Assembly: GCF_027859255.1 (NCBI RefSeq)
Contig: NZ_JAQHXR010000001.1
Location: 372,001 to 436,000, forward strand
Reading direction: 5' to 3'
Source: Helicobacter ibis
GTDB taxonomy: Bacteria > Campylobacterota > Campylobacteria > Campylobacterales > Helicobacteraceae
DNA length: 64,000 nt
Shown here: positions 45,426-55,012 of the stretch, piece after piece
Layout: each line of letters starts with the position of its first letter
Numbering within the stretch: position 1 is the stretch's first letter
The notes under the pieces: model-generated
The model's database searches: none
Seen by the model: only the letters and a program-made list of their open reading frames with translations
What the model was told of the DNA's origin: nothing
Position numbers and translations under genes: made by a program

Positions 45426-45818
45426 ATGAAGGGCGAGAGATTTTTGGTTAAGTCTCCTATTTTAGGATTTGAAGATGTAAATGAGGTTGATTGTGCTGAA
45501 GTTGATGATGGTGCATTGGCGTTTTTATCAATGATAGGAAAAGATGCAGAATTATTGCTTGTAAATCCATATAAGGTTAGAGAATATTCATTTGAAGTGC
45601 CAGTTGGGATTCAAACATTGCTTGATATTAAGCCTAGCTCTAATGTCAAAGTATTTTGTGTGTTTATAAGAGAAAAACAAACAGAGATTTTTATCAATTT
45701 CTTAGCACCAATTGTCCTTAATTGTGATAATAATACGTTAGCTCAAGTTGTATTAGATTCAAAAGATTATCCTAATTTTGGGGTTGCAGAATCTATTAAA
45801 AGCTATATTAAAGAGTAA
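45426..45818 (+). CDS. fliW: Flagellar assembly factor FliW
   Basis: 130 residues. FLVKSPILGFEDV opens the family fold; LLVNPYKVREYSFEVP and NFLAPIVLNCDNNTLAQVVL are conserved blocks. FliW binds flagellin and the translational regulator CsrA, coupling flagellin level to its synthesis. It is preceded by AAAGGAG and divergent from valS, as in H. pylori. The helicase gene follows 2 bp downstream, so they are likely co-transcribed. Confidence 0.93.
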   Translation: MKGERFLVKSPILGFEDVNEVDCAEVDDGALAFLSMIGKDAELLLVNPYKVREYSFEVPVGIQTLLDIKPSSNVKVFCVFIREKQTEIFINFLAPIVLNCDNNTLAQVVLDSKDYPNFGVAESIKSYIKE

Positions 45819-45820
45819 AG

Positions 45821-47824
45821 TTGCCACTTTCTGACTTAAACTTAAAGCAAAGAGAGGCTTGTCTTGCTCCTAGTGGCTATAATTTAGTTATAGCGTCTGC
45901 TGGGACAGGCAAGACTTCTACTATTGTTGGGAGAATTTCTTCTTTGTTAAATTTAGGGATTAATCCTAAAGATATTTTACTTCTTACATTTACAAATAAA
46001 GCTGCAAAGGAAATGCTAACTAGATTGGAGAAGAAGTTTGATAGTTCTTTGGTAAAAAATATCGAAGCAGGGACATTTCATGCTGTTGCATATAGATATT
46101 TACGAGAAAATACACTGATCAACCTAAAACAGCCATCAGAGCTAAAAGCTCTATTTAGAAGCATTTATGATTCAAAAGATATTTTAAGAAATTCAAAAGA
46201 CGCCTATAAAGCTTCGTATTTATATGATTTGTATTCTTTATTTTATAACTCTAGTATTAGCGGTGATTTTGGCGAGTGGGTCAGTAGAAAAAATGAAGAA
46301 CAATTGTATTTTACTAGTTTATATAAAGAAGTATGGGAGGAGTTTTGCAAGTTAAAGCAAGATTATAATTATGTAGATTACAACGATTTGCTCTTTATGT
46401 ATAGGAATCTAGTAGTGCAAAATAATGTCCGATATAGTGAGATTTTAGTTGATGAATATCAAGATACAAATCCGCTTCAAGATTCAATTCTACAAGCATT
46501 TAAGCCAGAGTCTTTATTTTGTGTTGGTGATTATGATCAGAGTATTTACGCTTTTAATGGTGCTGATATTAGCATTATTGCAGGTTTCAAAGATAGATAC
46601 AAAAATAGCAATATTTTTACACTAAGTGATAATTATAGATCTACAAAATCAATTTTGAATCTAGCAAATAAAGTAATAGAAAAAAACCCACGAATCTATC
46701 CAAAAAAGCTAGAGGTAGTAAAGCAAGAAGACTATGGTGAACCAAAATTATATGAGTATGAAGATACATTCTCACAATATCAAGGGGTTGCAAATAAAAT
46801 AAAACTCTCTAATATACCATATGAAAATATCGCTGTTATTTTTAGGAATAACTCTAGTGGCGATGGATTAGAGGCGGTCTTTAGAGAGAATGGAATCCCA
46901 ACAAAGAGAAAAGGTGGGCTTAGCTTTTTTGATTCAAAAGAAATTAAATACATATTGAATCTTTGCACTATTTTATCTAATCCAAAGGATATGATGGCAT
47001 TTATCCATACTCTTGGCTATGCAAGAGGTATAGGAGATAGCGTAGCAAAGGAGATTTATGAGGCATTATTATTGCTTGGAGATGGAGATATTATAGAAGG
47101 AATGCTAAATCCAAAAGATGATATTCCAAATCCATATCAAAAAAAGGGTCAAACAATTTTACATTCTTTGTTTGAGGAAGAAAAGAGGGTAGCTTTTGTA
47201 AATTTAAGAGATGATTTTAAAGAACATAAAATATTAAATAATCTTAGAATCGAGCAAGATGGTGCAGAGTTTTTAAACTCACTTTTTGCGTTTTTAAAGG
47301 AATTAAAAGATGTGCAAAAACCATATACCCTAATATCAAAAATATATACAATGCCTATTTTTACCATTGTCGCACAGAAGTTAGCAAAAGATAGAGCTAT
47401 AAATAAAAATGGAAAATTCGATAAAGAAAAATATGAATTAAGTTTAGAAAGAATAGAGAGGAAGGTGTCCTTGCTTTTAGGATTAGCAGAGCAACATAGT
47501 GTATTAGAGAGATTCTTAAATGCCATGCTTTTGGGTTCTAGTGAGATGAGTGAAGGAAGTGGTGTAAATTTACTTAGCATTCATGCAAGTAAGGGGCTAG
47601 AGTTTTCTTGTGTTTATATTGTTGATTTAATGGAGGGTAGATTCCCAAATAAAAAGCTAATAGGTCGTGGTGGGAATTTAGAAGAAGAAAGAAGATTGTT
47701 TTATGTTGCAGTAACTAGAGCTAAGGATATTTTGCATCTAAGTTATGCAAAGCAAGATAGCATAAGAAATGTAAAATATGAACCTTCTATTTTTCTATAT
47801 GAGGGAGAATTATTAGAGAACTAA
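45821..47824 (+). CDS. UvrD/Rep-type SF1 DNA helicase
   Basis: ATP-dependent 3'-5' helicase of 667 residues, TTG start 2 bp after fliW. Motifs: [18 protein letters not shown] (Walker A), [23 protein letters not shown] (motif II), [15 protein letters not shown] (III), [11 protein letters not shown] (IV), [12 protein letters not shown] (V) and [20 protein letters not shown] (VI). Slightly short versus UvrD. It converges with the chemoreceptor gene (4-bp overlap). Rep versus UvrD assignment is left open. Confidence 0.93.
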   Translation: MPLSDLNLKQREACLAPSGYNLVIASAGTGKTSTIVGRISSLLNLGINPKDILLLTFTNKAAKEMLTRLEKKFDSSLVKNIEAGTFHAVAYRYLRENTLINLKQPSELKALFRSIYDSKDILRNSKDAYKASYLYDLYSLFYNSSISGDFGEWVSRKNEEQLYFTSLYKEVWEEFCKLKQDYNYVDYNDLLFMYRNLVVQNNVRYSEILVDEYQDTNPLQDSILQAFKPESLFCVGDYDQSIYAFNGADISIIAGFKDRYKNSNIFTLSDNYRSTKSILNLANKVIEKNPRIYPKKLEVVKQEDYGEPKLYEYEDTFSQYQGVANKIKLSNIPYENIAVIFRNNSSGDGLEAVFRENGIPTKRKGGLSFFDSKEIKYILNLCTILSNPKDMMAFIHTLGYARGIGDSVAKEIYEALLLLGDGDIIEGMLNPKDDIPNPYQKKGQTILHSLFEEEKRVAFVNLRDDFKEHKILNNLRIEQDGAEFLNSLFAFLKELKDVQKPYTLISKIYTMPIFTIVAQKLAKDRAINKNGKFDKEKYELSLERIERKVSLLLGLAEQHSVLERFLNAMLLGSSEMSEGSGVNLLSIHASKGLEFSCVYIVDLMEGRFPNKKLIGRGGNLEEERRLFYVAVTRAKDILHLSYAKQDSIRNVKYEPSIFLYEGELLEN

Positions 47825-49200
47825 GCCTCTAATAATTGTATTGTTTGCTTTGATTTATCCTCAATATCTTTAAAGTAGCCAATTATTTCTTCTACTATTT
47901 CTTTGCTAAGTGCTTTATCTAGCATATCTAGTGCTTTTAGTGTGTCATTTAGCAATATTTGCTTGTTATTATTTAGTTGTGCTAGGTCTATATTGCCTAT
48001 TTGTTGTATTTTCTCATTATCTTCTATGTATTTTGATATAGGATTTGTGTGTTCAAAATCGCAAGTTTTTTCTTTTATATTAAATGTTAGATACAAATTA
48101 GATTTATAGACTATGTGCTCTAGCTTTGAGACATTGAGAAGTAGTTTGCTAACTAGTTTATAAAACACATCTTTTAGATTCATGGTTGTTTCTTCCATGT
48201 TTGTAAATATGGCATTAAATGCAACTATATTGTCGTTTGTTTGTTCTGCAAATTTTGATACTTCATTGAAATTGTCTTGTATTAGAGATATTTCTTGTTG
48301 CATTGTCTGCACCATTATTGAGATATTATTTGTAGCTTTGTGTGTTTTTTCTGCTAGTTGTCTTACTTCATCGGCTACTACTGCAAATCCTCTGCCATGC
48401 TCACCAGCTCTTGCTGCTTCTATACTTGCATTTAGTGCTAGGAGATTTGTTTGGTTTGCTATTTCTGTGATTATCTCTACTATTGAAGTTATCTCTCTTG
48501 ATTTTTGCACAAAGCTTTGTATAGTATCTACATTGTCTCTTACGATTCCTGTTAGGTTATCCATTGAGCTTGTCATTGTTCTTACATTATCTTGGGATTG
48601 TTGTGTGCTTTTTGTTATGCTATCTACTTCATTGCTCACAATGCCCATGTATTCTATATTTTCATCTAAATCATTCGAGATTTTTTTGAGATTTGTATTT
48701 TGTGAGTCTAAATTTATATTCATAAGTGATTTTGCAAGTAGATTTGTGAGGTTATCTTTTGCATTTTCTTCTATTTTGATTAATGCTTCATTTATGCTAA
48801 GTATATTTTGGTAGAACATCCCCTTTAGTCCTTGAGGAAGCGCTAATCGGTAATATTTGCCTTCTTGAGAATATTTAATGGCAGTTGATATTTCACGCAT
48901 AAATGCTTCTATATTATCTATGGTGGAGTTTATGTTGTTTGCCATATTTACTAGGTCTAAATCAGCATTTAGATTCAAGATTCTTGGCTCAAATTGTCCT
49001 GCTTCATAGTGATTTGTGATATTTATAATCCCTTGAATGAATCTTTCCCTGTTTTTTATTTTAATAATTGCTAATACAATTAAGATTATAGAAACAGAAA
49101 TTAGCCCTACATTTAGCCAAATATTAAACATAAATACATTTAGTATAAGTGTTGCTAAAAGCAATATTACACAACTTATAAGTAAAGTCCAACTTCTCAT
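47821..49200 (-). CDS. CetA-like energy-taxis chemoreceptor
   Basis: 459 residues. Two N-terminal membrane helices with almost no periplasmic loop ([38 protein letters not shown]), a HAMP-like region, then the MCP signalling tip [20 protein letters not shown]. Lacking a sensory domain of its own, it likely receives the signal from the PAS protein encoded immediately upstream with a 4-bp overlap, as in the Campylobacter jejuni CetA/CetB pair, whose sizes match. Confidence 0.88.
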   Translation of the reverse strand: MRSWTLLISCVILLLATLILNVFMFNIWLNVGLISVSIILIVLAIIKIKNRERFIQGIINITNHYEAGQFEPRILNLNADLDLVNMANNINSTIDNIEAFMREISTAIKYSQEGKYYRLALPQGLKGMFYQNILSINEALIKIEENAKDNLTNLLAKSLMNINLDSQNTNLKKISNDLDENIEYMGIVSNEVDSITKSTQQSQDNVRTMTSSMDNLTGIVRDNVDTIQSFVQKSREITSIVEIITEIANQTNLLALNASIEAARAGEHGRGFAVVADEVRQLAEKTHKATNNISIMVQTMQQEISLIQDNFNEVSKFAEQTNDNIVAFNAIFTNMEETTMNLKDVFYKLVSKLLLNVSKLEHIVYKSNLYLTFNIKEKTCDFEHTNPISKYIEDNEKIQQIGNIDLAQLNNNKQILLNDTLKALDMLDKALSKEIVEEIIGYFKDIEDKSKQTIQLLEA

Positions 49201-49718
49201 CTATAGCCACCTTCTTTGCCTTGATTTTGTAGATCTATCATTAGTTTGTCCCACTGGAGATTGTTGTTTGTAAGAAAATCAACTAGATATTTTTCAGAAG
49301 CCGACATTCCCCCATTTTTTTCTAGTTCTACTAGCTTTGCATATATTTGTGATAATGTTTCAACTCCAGCTTTGCTGGGTCTCCTCCTTACAGAGTAGTA
49401 GCCTATTATATTGCCATTACTATCAAATGATGCTGTTATATTTGCAAATACCCAATATGTTTCTTTTTGTTTGTTTAAATTACAAACAAAAGCAAAAAAT
49501 TCCTTCTTTGCTACAACTGTGTCCCATAATGCCTTAAACGCAATTTTTGGCATATTTGGGTGTCTTATTATGTTATGTGGCTTTCTTAGTAGTTCTTTTT
49601 CGTTATATTTGCTATATCTCATAAAGTCCTTATTGCAATATGTGATATGTCCTTTTAAATCTGTTTTAGAAGTAATTAGAGTGTCATCTTCTAAAAAAAT
49701 TTCATTGCTTATCCTCAT
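49197..49718 (-). CDS. CetB-like PAS sensor protein
   Basis: 173 residues. Aer-type PAS domain ([69 protein letters not shown]), which in relatives binds FAD and senses redox state. No membrane helix. Partner of the chemoreceptor encoded downstream (ATGA overlap). Likely directs movement by respiratory status, fitting the nap and cbb3-linked genes elsewhere in the window. Confidence 0.88.
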   Translation of the reverse strand: MRISNEIFLEDDTLITSKTDLKGHITYCNKDFMRYSKYNEKELLRKPHNIIRHPNMPKIAFKALWDTVVAKKEFFAFVCNLNKQKETYWVFANITASFDSNGNIIGYYSVRRRPSKAGVETLSQIYAKLVELEKNGGMSASEKYLVDFLTNNNLQWDKLMIDLQNQGKEGGYR

Positions 49719-49788
49719 TTATTTCCCCTATTACAAAATGTAATACATTATAATAAGTTCAATTACAAAATTATTAAAATGATTTATG

Positions 49789-49794
49789 TATAAT
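49789..49794 (+). promoter_or_regulatory. -10 box of mqnE
   Basis: TATAAT in TGTATAATTT, 32 bp before the mqnE ATG. Confidence 0.55.
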
Positions 49795-49825
49795 TTAGGA
49801 TTTTAAAAATTATAAGGTTTAATTT

Positions 49826-50881
49826 ATGATTAATTTTGAAGAAGCATTAAAATTATATGACTTGGATATTTATACTTTAGGAAACATGGCAAATGAAATT
49901 AGAGAAAAGTATTTTGATAAAAAGGTGTTTTTTAACTCCAATAGACATATAAATCCTACGAATGAATGTGTTGATTTTTGTAGGTTTTGTGGATTTTCAT
50001 CTCATAGAAAGAATCCAAATCCATACACGAGAAATAAAGAAGAAGTGCTAAAAGAAGCAGAAGATTCGATTAATAATGGTGCATTAGAACTTCATATAGT
50101 AGGAGCACATAATCCAAAGCTGAATCTTGCTTGGTATTGTGATGTATTTTTAGAGTTAAAAAATAGATTCCCACAAATACATCTAAAAGCACTAACAGCA
50201 GCAGAAGTAAATTATCTAGCAAATTTAGAAAATATATCTTATAAAAAAGTGTTAGAAAAAATGGCAGAAAATGGTGTTGATTCAATGCCGGGAGGAGGGG
50301 CAGAGATATTTGATGAACAAGTTAGAGAATATGTTTGTAAAGGTAAGGTGGATTCAAAGACTTGGCTAGAGATTCATGGATATTGGCACTCTTTGGGAAA
50401 GAAATCAAATGCCACAATGCTATTTGGTCATGTTGAATCTAGAGAACATAGAATCGACCATTTATTTAGACTTTATGCTCAACAAGAAAAAAGCGGTGGT
50501 TTTAATGCTTTTATACCTCTTGTGTATCAAAAGCATAATAATTTTTTGAATGTTAAAGAGTTTCCAACTGGGCAGGAAATTTTAAAGACAATTTCAATTT
50601 CTAGAATCATTTTATCAAATATACCTCATATTAAGGCTTATTGGGCTACATTGGGTATAAATATGGCACTACTAGCACAAGAGTTTGGTGCTGATGATAT
50701 AGATGGAACTATTCAAAGAGAATCCATACAGAGTGCAAGCGGGAGCAAAAGCTTAAATGGAATCTCCAAAAGAGAGCTTGTGTCATTTATATGCGATAGT
50801 GGTTTTATACCTGTTGAGAGAGATAGCTTGTATAATGAGATACATACATATTCTAGGGAGGAAATAAATGCAATATTATAG
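49826..50881 (+). CDS. mqnE: Aminodeoxyfutalosine synthase
   Basis: Radical SAM enzyme of the futalosine menaquinone pathway, joining SAM to the enolpyruvyl-benzoate precursor. The cluster motif is CVDFCRFCGF. NPTNECVDFCRF, HIVGAHNPKLNLAWY, GVDSMPGGGAEIF and ATMLFGHVE are family blocks; 351 residues is normal. Overlaps the phosphoribosyltransferase gene by 14 bp. MqnE (rather than MqnC) is chosen from the GGGAEIF and HN region; confidence in that split is good but not absolute. Confidence 0.9.
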   Translation: MINFEEALKLYDLDIYTLGNMANEIREKYFDKKVFFNSNRHINPTNECVDFCRFCGFSSHRKNPNPYTRNKEEVLKEAEDSINNGALELHIVGAHNPKLNLAWYCDVFLELKNRFPQIHLKALTAAEVNYLANLENISYKKVLEKMAENGVDSMPGGGAEIFDEQVREYVCKGKVDSKTWLEIHGYWHSLGKKSNATMLFGHVESREHRIDHLFRLYAQQEKSGGFNAFIPLVYQKHNNFLNVKEFPTGQEILKTISISRIILSNIPHIKAYWATLGINMALLAQEFGADDIDGTIQRESIQSASGSKSLNGISKRELVSFICDSGFIPVERDSLYNEIHTYSREEINAIL

Positions 50882-51317
50882 TTATGATGAGTTTAGAGAT
50901 GATATTAAAAGGCTACTAGAAAATATAGACTTTCAACCTGAAGCAATTGTTGCTATATCTCGTGGCGGGCTTACTATAGCACATTTTCTAGGAATCGCAC
51001 TTGATATAAGGAAAGTATATACGATAAATGTTACCTCTTATACAAATAAAACAAAGCAAAGTTTAGAAGTATCGCATATACCAGAGATAAGCGGGATAGA
51101 TAAGATATTGCTAGTTGATGAAATAGTTGATAGTGGTCTTAGTATGCAAAAGGTATTTAAGATACTAAAAGAAATTAATTCAGATTCAGTAATTAAGACA
51201 GCTAGCATATTCTATAAAGAAACTTCGTGCTTTAAGCCTGACTATTATATAAGAGAGGCTAAGTCTTGGATTGAATTTTTTTGGGAAGTGGATATTTCAA
51301 AAGAGGCTAAAGTTTAG
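50868..51317 (+). CDS. Purine-type phosphoribosyltransferase
   Basis: 149 residues, type I PRTase. The PRPP loop is KILLVDEIVDSGLSM, and the N-terminal AIVAISRGGLTIAHFLGIAL is the usual substrate-side strand. Similar to xanthine-guanine phosphoribosyltransferases of this group (salvage of guanine/xanthine). Translation is coupled to mqnE; salvage may recycle the purine leaving group released in the futalosine route, which is an inference from linkage. The stop abuts fur, convergent. Confidence 0.85.
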   Translation: MQYYSYDEFRDDIKRLLENIDFQPEAIVAISRGGLTIAHFLGIALDIRKVYTINVTSYTNKTKQSLEVSHIPEISGIDKILLVDEIVDSGLSMQKVFKILKEINSDSVIKTASIFYKETSCFKPDYYIREAKSWIEFFWEVDISKEAKV

Positions 51318-51773
51318 CTACTTTTGATTCTTTAGACATGATTTGCACACTACATAAAGTAGCATATCATGTCCTACTAATTTTGCTTCATGGTCGTTTG
51401 TAACTTCTATTTGTAGCTTTTCTATTTCTTCATTGCAGAACTCTTCTATCCTGCCACACTCTACGCATATTATATGGTCATGGTGCAATCCACTTGCTAT
51501 TTCATATTTTTTGCCACTTTTATCTACTTCTATTGAATTTACAAAACCTTCTTTTTCAAGGAAAGATAGGATTCTATACACAGATGATATGCTACTACTT
51601 TTGCATACTTTTCGTGCTAGGGTAAATATTTCTTCTGGGCTTAGATGACCACCATTTTCATAAATTACCTTTAGTATTATTTCTCTTTGTTTGGAATTTT
51701 TTAGATTGTTTTTTTTAACTGATAGTTGCAATCTATCCAAAATTGTATTTATTGATTCTTTGTATTTTTTCAT
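51318..51773 (-). CDS. fur: Ferric uptake regulator
   Basis: Iron-responsive repressor of 151 residues. The winged helix contains NSKQREIILKVIYENGGHLS and SSISSVYRILSFLEKEGFV. Metal ligands lie in LHHDHIICVECGRIEEFCNEE with CxxC, and a second CxxC in CKSCLK, as in Helicobacter Fur with the structural zinc. The N-terminal extension (DRLQLSVKKNNLKN) is typical of Helicobacter. The promoter on the minus strand shows TATAAT at 51858-51863, and Fur-box-like sequences lie further upstream, consistent with autoregulation. Confidence 0.95.
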   Translation of the reverse strand: MKKYKESINTILDRLQLSVKKNNLKNSKQREIILKVIYENGGHLSPEEIFTLARKVCKSSSISSVYRILSFLEKEGFVNSIEVDKSGKKYEIASGLHHDHIICVECGRIEEFCNEEIEKLQIEVTNDHEAKLVGHDMLLYVVCKSCLKNQK

Positions 51774-51857
51774 ATCTTCTCCTTAGAGTTAGTCTGTGGG
51801 CAAAATAAGAATCCTAAATTCTTGAAACAGCGAGTATTTAAAGGTATTTTAAAAAGT

Positions 51858-51863
51858 ATTATA
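51858..51863 (-). promoter_or_regulatory. -10 box of fur
   Basis: TATAAT on the minus strand, 85 bp upstream of the fur ATG. Confidence 0.5.
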
Positions 51864-51927
51864 ATAAAAAAAATAACATTTCACAATGTATTTTGGTAAA
51901 TAGTTTTTCAAATTTAGATAAATTGAG

Positions 51928-51965
51928 AATGATTTTTATTTATCATTAAGTTAATAACCATTATC
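51928..51965. promoter_or_regulatory. Candidate Fur-binding region
   Basis: AATAACCATTATC at 51953-51965 matches 11 of 13 positions of the half-box GATAATCATTATC. Next to it, AATGATTTTTATTTATCATT (about 51928-51947) is an inverted ATGAT/ATCAT pair. The region lies about 15 bp upstream of TATAAT (51980-51985) for the DUF2325 gene and between it and the fur promoter. Confidence 0.6.
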
Positions 51966-52005
51966 ATTTTATAAAAATATATAATTTATAAATTTGGAGG
52001 ATTAT

Positions 52006-52305
52006 ATGTCAGTTCTAGTGATCGGTGGAGATGAGATTGTTCCAATTAAAGCAGTATTGAAAAATTTTGGTTGTAGTAGCATTATGCATTGGAATGGTAG
52101 AAGAGAGAGTGTGAATCATAAGGATTTGCCACAAAACATAGAATGTTTAGTTATGCTAACTAATTTTTTAAATCACAATACAATGAGAAAATTTAGAAAT
52201 GAAGCAAAGAAAAAAGATATACCAGTTATCTGCACAAAAAGAAGTGTAAGTTGCCTTTATTGTGAGTTTATGAAGGTTTTTGGTAAGGAATGTCCTTGTA
52301 AATAA
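52006..52305 (+). CDS. DUF2325 protein with Cys-rich tail
   Basis: 99 residues from the ATG at 52006, which has GGAGG 7 bp upstream (the TTG at 51994 overlaps that site and is rejected). SVLVIGGDEIVPIKAVLKNF is the DUF2325 start and ECLVMLTNFLNHNTMRKFRN the middle block. The tail SCLYCEFMKVFGKECPCK holds four cysteines suited to metal or Fe-S binding. Divergent from fur with candidate Fur sites before it, so expression is probably iron-regulated. Biochemical role unknown. Confidence 0.8.
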   Translation: MSVLVIGGDEIVPIKAVLKNFGCSSIMHWNGRRESVNHKDLPQNIECLVMLTNFLNHNTMRKFRNEAKKKDIPVICTKRSVSCLYCEFMKVFGKECPCK

Positions 52306-52377
52306 TTTTAAATTTATTTTTACATAAATTTTAATACAATCCCTACTTATTTTACATTAAAAATACGAGGGGATCTA

Positions 52378-53070
52378 ATGTTGGTTGATTTATTAGAGCC
52401 ACTAAAAAATGTCAGTGTTTTAATCGTGGAAGATGATGTGGTGGCACTTGATTTATTAAAACTTCCTTTGGAAAGAAAATGCAAAAAAGTATTTATAGCC
52501 AATAGGGGTGAGCTTGGATTGAAGGTTTTTAAAAAAGAGGCTATTGATGTTGTAATTACTGATGTTAATTTGGAGGGCAATATCGATGGCATATCTATGG
52601 TTAAGGCCATGAGAAGCATAGACCCAAAAATCCCTGTTATTTTTATGACTGCATATAGCGATGAACAAAAAATATCAGAAATGATAAAGTTAAATGCTTG
52701 TTCTTTAATTAAAAAAGAGGTTGATTTAGAGGAACTTTATGTATTACTTTTAGGGCTTTATAAGCAATTACATAAAGATGAAGTGGTTGATTTGGGTAAT
52801 GGCTGTTTGTATAAAAGGCTTGAAAATTCTATCTCAAAAGGTTATGCAGTATATGAGCTAACCGATAGAGAGCGTCAAATACTAGAGTTATTGATTGGTG
52901 CTAATGGATATCCTGTAACTTATGATGAGTTTCATAAAGAAGTTTGGAAAGATTCTCCTATGACTATGGATTCTTTAAGAATGCATATAAATAGCTTAAG
53001 GAGAAAGACTTATTATGATTTAATTAAAAATCACTCAAGGCTTGGCTACAAATTAATTAAGGAAAATTAA
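52378..53070 (+). CDS. Two-component response regulator (REC + winged helix)
   Basis: 230 residues. The receiver domain has acidic VLIVEDD, phosphoacceptor Asp in DVVITDVNLEGN, Thr in IFMTAYS and Lys in LIKKEV. The C-terminal OmpR-like winged helix is YPVTYDEFHKEVWKDSPMTM through LRMHINSLRRKTYYDL. GAGGGGATCTA precedes the ATG. It ends 7 bp before the PBP1A gene, suggesting co-transcription with cell-wall and LPS-export genes. No kinase is adjacent. Confidence 0.88.
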   Translation: MLVDLLEPLKNVSVLIVEDDVVALDLLKLPLERKCKKVFIANRGELGLKVFKKEAIDVVITDVNLEGNIDGISMVKAMRSIDPKIPVIFMTAYSDEQKISEMIKLNACSLIKKEVDLEELYVLLLGLYKQLHKDEVVDLGNGCLYKRLENSISKGYAVYELTDRERQILELLIGANGYPVTYDEFHKEVWKDSPMTMDSLRMHINSLRRKTYYDLIKNHSRLGYKLIKEN

Positions 53071-53077
53071 ATTTTAT

Positions 53078-55012
53078 ATGAGTAATTTTTTTAGAATTTT
53101 TGTTACATTTTGTATTATTGCTGGAATTACTATTATTTTTTTTGTTAGTCAGCTTTATTCTGAAGTTCGAGATGATACAGATAAAATAGTACATTACAAG
53201 CCACCAATTGCAACGCAAATATTTGATAAAAAAAATAGATTGGTTGCAAATTTGTTTGAAGAAGAATTTAGATTCTATGCTTCATTTGAAGAGATTCCAC
53301 CAAGGTTAATAGAGGCTTTATTGGCTATTGAAGATACTTTGTTTTTTGAGCATCCGGGAGTTAATTTAGATGCGATAGTTAGGGCCATGATAAAGAATAT
53401 AAAAAACGCTAGATATGCTGAAGGTGGTAGCACAATAACGCAACAATTAATTAAAAATGTAGCATTAACTAGAGATAAAACAATAGAAAGAAAAATAAAA
53501 GAAATGTTGCTTGCATTACAAATAGAAACCATATTAAGTAAAGAAGAGATATTAGAAAGATATTTAAACCACACATATTTTGGGCATGGATTTTATGGAA
53601 TCAAGACAGCTTCTATTGGGTATTTTAGAAAAGATATGGACGAGCTTAGTTTAAAAGAGATGGCAATGCTAGTTTCTTTGCCTAGAGCACCTAGCTTTTA
53701 TGATCCTACTAAAAATTATGATTTCTCATTAGGTAGGGCAAATAATGTATTGCAAAGAATGTATGAGCTAGGCTGGATTGATAAAGATGAGTATGATTTA
53801 TCAATGGCAGAAAAACCAATTGTATATAATGATACTCTAACTAAAAATGTAGCACCATATGTTGTAGATGAGGTGCAAAGACAGCTAAGTGGGATATCTG
53901 ATTTAAAAAAAGGTGGATATAAGATATATTTAAATATTGATTTAGATTACCAAGCATTAGCAGAAGAAGCACTATACTTTGGGTATGAGCAGATTCTAGC
54001 AAGACATAAAAAAGATGAAACTCTGCAAGATAAGTTAAATGGTGCATTTGTTGTATTAGAGAGTGGGACTGGGAATATTTTGGCACTAGTTGGTGGTGTG
54101 GATTATAAAAAAAGCAATTTCAATAGAGCCACACAAAGTAAGCGACAAATAGGAAGTAGTGTTAAACCATATTTATATCTTACAGCGGTTAATTCTGGGT
54201 TGGGACAAAATTATGAGATTCCAGATATTGCTAGAACATATGAATACAGAGTTAATGGTGAGAGAAAGAAATGGCAACCAAAAAACTATACTAGTTCGCT
54301 TAAGGGATTCGTAACTCTTAGGGAATCTTTAACTAAGTCTTTAAACTTGGCAACTATCAACCTAGTAGAAGAAGTCGGTTTTGATAGAATGTATAGCGGA
54401 ATTTTGAATTATGGCTTTAGCAATGTGCCAAAGGATTTAACTATTTCTCTTGGTAGCTTTGTTGCCTCTCCACTTGAGATGGCTAGGAATTTTATGGTGT
54501 TTTCAAATTATGGTGTTGTAATTGATCCCCAATTAATGAACAAAATAGAAGACATTAATGGCAATGTCGCTTATTTTAAACCCGATACACATGAGCTTAC
54601 AGAATCTAAGCAGAGTTATTTGATAGTTGATATTTTACAAAATGTAATAAACAATGGAAGTGGTAGGAGAGCTAAAGTAGAGGGCTTGGAAGTAGCTGGT
54701 AAAACAGGGACTACAAATGATAATGTCGATGCGTGGTTTTGTGGTTTCTCACCAAGCATTGAGGCTATAGTATGGTATGGTAAAGATGACAATACTCCTA
54801 TGGGTTATAGTGAGACAGGTGGTGTAGCACCAGCACCTGCGTTTTCTTATTTTTTTACAAAATTATTAGAGCTTGAGCCGGGATTGCCTAGGAAGTTTAA
54901 AAAACCAGAAGGAGTTGGAGATAAGGTCATAAATGGCGAGAGATTCCTCTATACTGATAGAAGTCCTTTGAAATATAAGGAAAGAGAGACTAGTAGCGAG
55001 ATATTATTTTGA
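53078..55012 (+). CDS. pbpA: Penicillin-binding protein 1A
   Basis: Bifunctional peptidoglycan synthase, 644 residues. N-terminal membrane anchor (FVTFCIIAGITIIFFVS). GT51 domain with EDTLFFEHPGVN and EGGSTITQQLIKNV. Transpeptidase domain with SxxK in GSSVKPY, SxN in SLNLATINL and KTGT in VAGKTGTTND. Overlaps the downstream ABC exporter by 4 bp. The usual class A arrangement. Confidence 0.95.
   Translation: MSNFFRIFVTFCIIAGITIIFFVSQLYSEVRDDTDKIVHYKPPIATQIFDKKNRLVANLFEEEFRFYASFEEIPPRLIEALLAIEDTLFFEHPGVNLDAIVRAMIKNIKNARYAEGGSTITQQLIKNVALTRDKTIERKIKEMLLALQIETILSKEEILERYLNHTYFGHGFYGIKTASIGYFRKDMDELSLKEMAMLVSLPRAPSFYDPTKNYDFSLGRANNVLQRMYELGWIDKDEYDLSMAEKPIVYNDTLTKNVAPYVVDEVQRQLSGISDLKKGGYKIYLNIDLDYQALAEEALYFGYEQILARHKKDETLQDKLNGAFVVLESGTGNILALVGGVDYKKSNFNRATQSKRQIGSSVKPYLYLTAVNSGLGQNYEIPDIARTYEYRVNGERKKWQPKNYTSSLKGFVTLRESLTKSLNLATINLVEEVGFDRMYSGILNYGFSNVPKDLTISLGSFVASPLEMARNFMVFSNYGVVIDPQLMNKIEDINGNVAYFKPDTHELTESKQSYLIVDILQNVINNGSGRRAKVEGLEVAGKTGTTNDNVDAWFCGFSPSIEAIVWYGKDDNTPMGYSETGGVAPAPAFSYFFTKLLELEPGLPRKFKKPEGVGDKVINGERFLYTDRSPLKYKERETSSEILF

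Noticed and set aside
48182-48814. 210-residue + strand ORF
   Set aside because: Antisense to the MCP signalling domain; no family features.
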